Of a stretch of 52,029 nucleotides of DNA, positions 51,898-52,029 are shown piece after piece. This stretch comes from Bacteroidaceae bacterium (GTDB lineage: Bacteria > Bacteroidota > Bacteroidia > Bacteroidales > Bacteroidaceae), in the NCBI GenBank assembly GCA_017935785.1, contig JAGBGU010000060.1, positions 1 through 52,029 on the forward strand. Reading direction: 5' to 3'. How positions within the stretch are numbered: the stretch's first letter is position 1; the number at the start of each line of letters is the position of its first letter. A program made the translations under genes and the position numbers. The notes under the pieces were generated by a model, which saw only the letters and a list, made by a program, of their open reading frames with translations, was not told the DNA's origin and did not search any database.

Positions 51898-52029
51898 TGT
51901 CCGGTAAAAAATTGTCGTCAATAAAGAATTAGGGCTGACACTTCTCACGAGGTATCAGCCCTTTTGGTTATCTTTGTTTTGGACTAACATAAATATAACC
52001 ATGGGCAAAGATAGTCATTTTACCGGACA
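51898..52029 (+). mobile_element. Left end of an IS4-type insertion sequence (DUF4372 group)
   Basis: TGTCCGGTAAAA at 51898-51909 looks like the terminal inverted repeat, and its exact reverse complement TTTTACCGGACA ends the window at 52018-52029, inside the start of the transposase frame. Between them lie a terminator-like hairpin (AGGGCTGA 51931-51938, TCAGCCCT 51955-51962, then TTTT), which would shield the transposase from outside transcription, and a -7 box TATCTTTG (51969-51976). The element interrupts the kinase-LRR gene. Only 132 bp are inside the window. Confidence 0.65.
52001..52029 (+). CDS. IS4-family transposase, 5' end (partial)
   Basis: ATG at 52001 starts MGKDSHFTG, which resembles MGKSTFFTGQP, the N-terminus of DUF4372-type IS4 transposases common in Bacteroidales. 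Only nine codons are present. A -7 box lies 25 nt upstream. Confidence 0.55.

Overview
The window looks like a chromosomal segment of a Bacteroidales bacterium (Bacteroides, Phocaeicola or Prevotella type). The evidence is the repeated Bacteroides promoter -7 box TAnnTTTG (often TACCTTTG, TATCTTTG or TAATTTTG, sometimes with TTTG 19-20 bp upstream), few strong Shine-Dalgarno sites, a thrA-apgM-thrC operon, a GH78 rhamnosidase, a TonB-dependent receptor with an N-terminal carboxypeptidase-regulatory domain, and an IS element whose transposase starts like the DUF4372 IS4-type proteins of this order. I saw no rRNA or tRNA genes and no CRISPR array. The right edge lies inside an IS element.

Layout. 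1-3.5 kb: end of an arabinose operon (araA 3' end, L-ribulokinase-like kinase) and a purine permease. 4.1-5.9 kb: a PadR regulator with a four-helix membrane protein, and a ParE-type toxin-antitoxin pair. 5.9-15 kb: housekeeping genes (UDG-family glycosylase, Gfo/Idh oxidoreductase, Tex, TlpA-like thioredoxin, ClpB, MATE transporter, TrmO). 15-26 kb: an accessory island with palindrome arrays, a candidate structured RNA, a PLD-nuclease/SNF2-helicase gene with an adenine methyltransferase gene, then a very AT-rich stretch with a SIR2-domain gene and an unknown helical protein, and gene debris. 26-29.5 kb: GH78 alpha-L-rhamnosidase and a PIN-type toxin pair. 29.6-33.7 kb: a tight five-gene cluster (PqqD-like, ABC exporter, HprK-like kinase, S24/S26 Ser-His peptidase, C1B cysteine peptidase) that resembles a peptide maturation and export pathway without a recognisable precursor or cyclase. 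33.9-39 kb: threonine operon. 39-43 kb: FAD dehydrogenase, GNAT-type pair, radA. 43-45.5 kb: TonB-dependent receptor. 45.9-50 kb: operon mtaB - GT2 - Tat epimerase-like - RsmI-like methylase. 50-52 kb: Tat MBL hydrolase and a Ser/Thr-kinase-LRR gene cut by an IS.

The most unusual pattern is a set of intergenic arrays of short palindromes. The palindrome sequence differs at every locus, but their centres are spaced about two helical turns apart (20.5-22 bp). Clear cases lie at 3683-3791, 15117-15192, 15656-15750, 33719-33896 and 45484-45767. Each lies downstream of a plus-strand gene, three of them between convergent genes. The repeated thing is the spacing, not the sequence, which suggests a structural or protein-organised function at gene 3' ends.

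Other points of interest are the peptide-maturation-like cluster, the defence island with a composition break inside the methyltransferase gene, a candidate ~350-nt RNA with its own promoter and terminator, a ClpB lacking about 20-27 residues in its second ATPase domain, and genes whose promoter sits so close to the start codon that the mRNA must be leaderless or nearly so.
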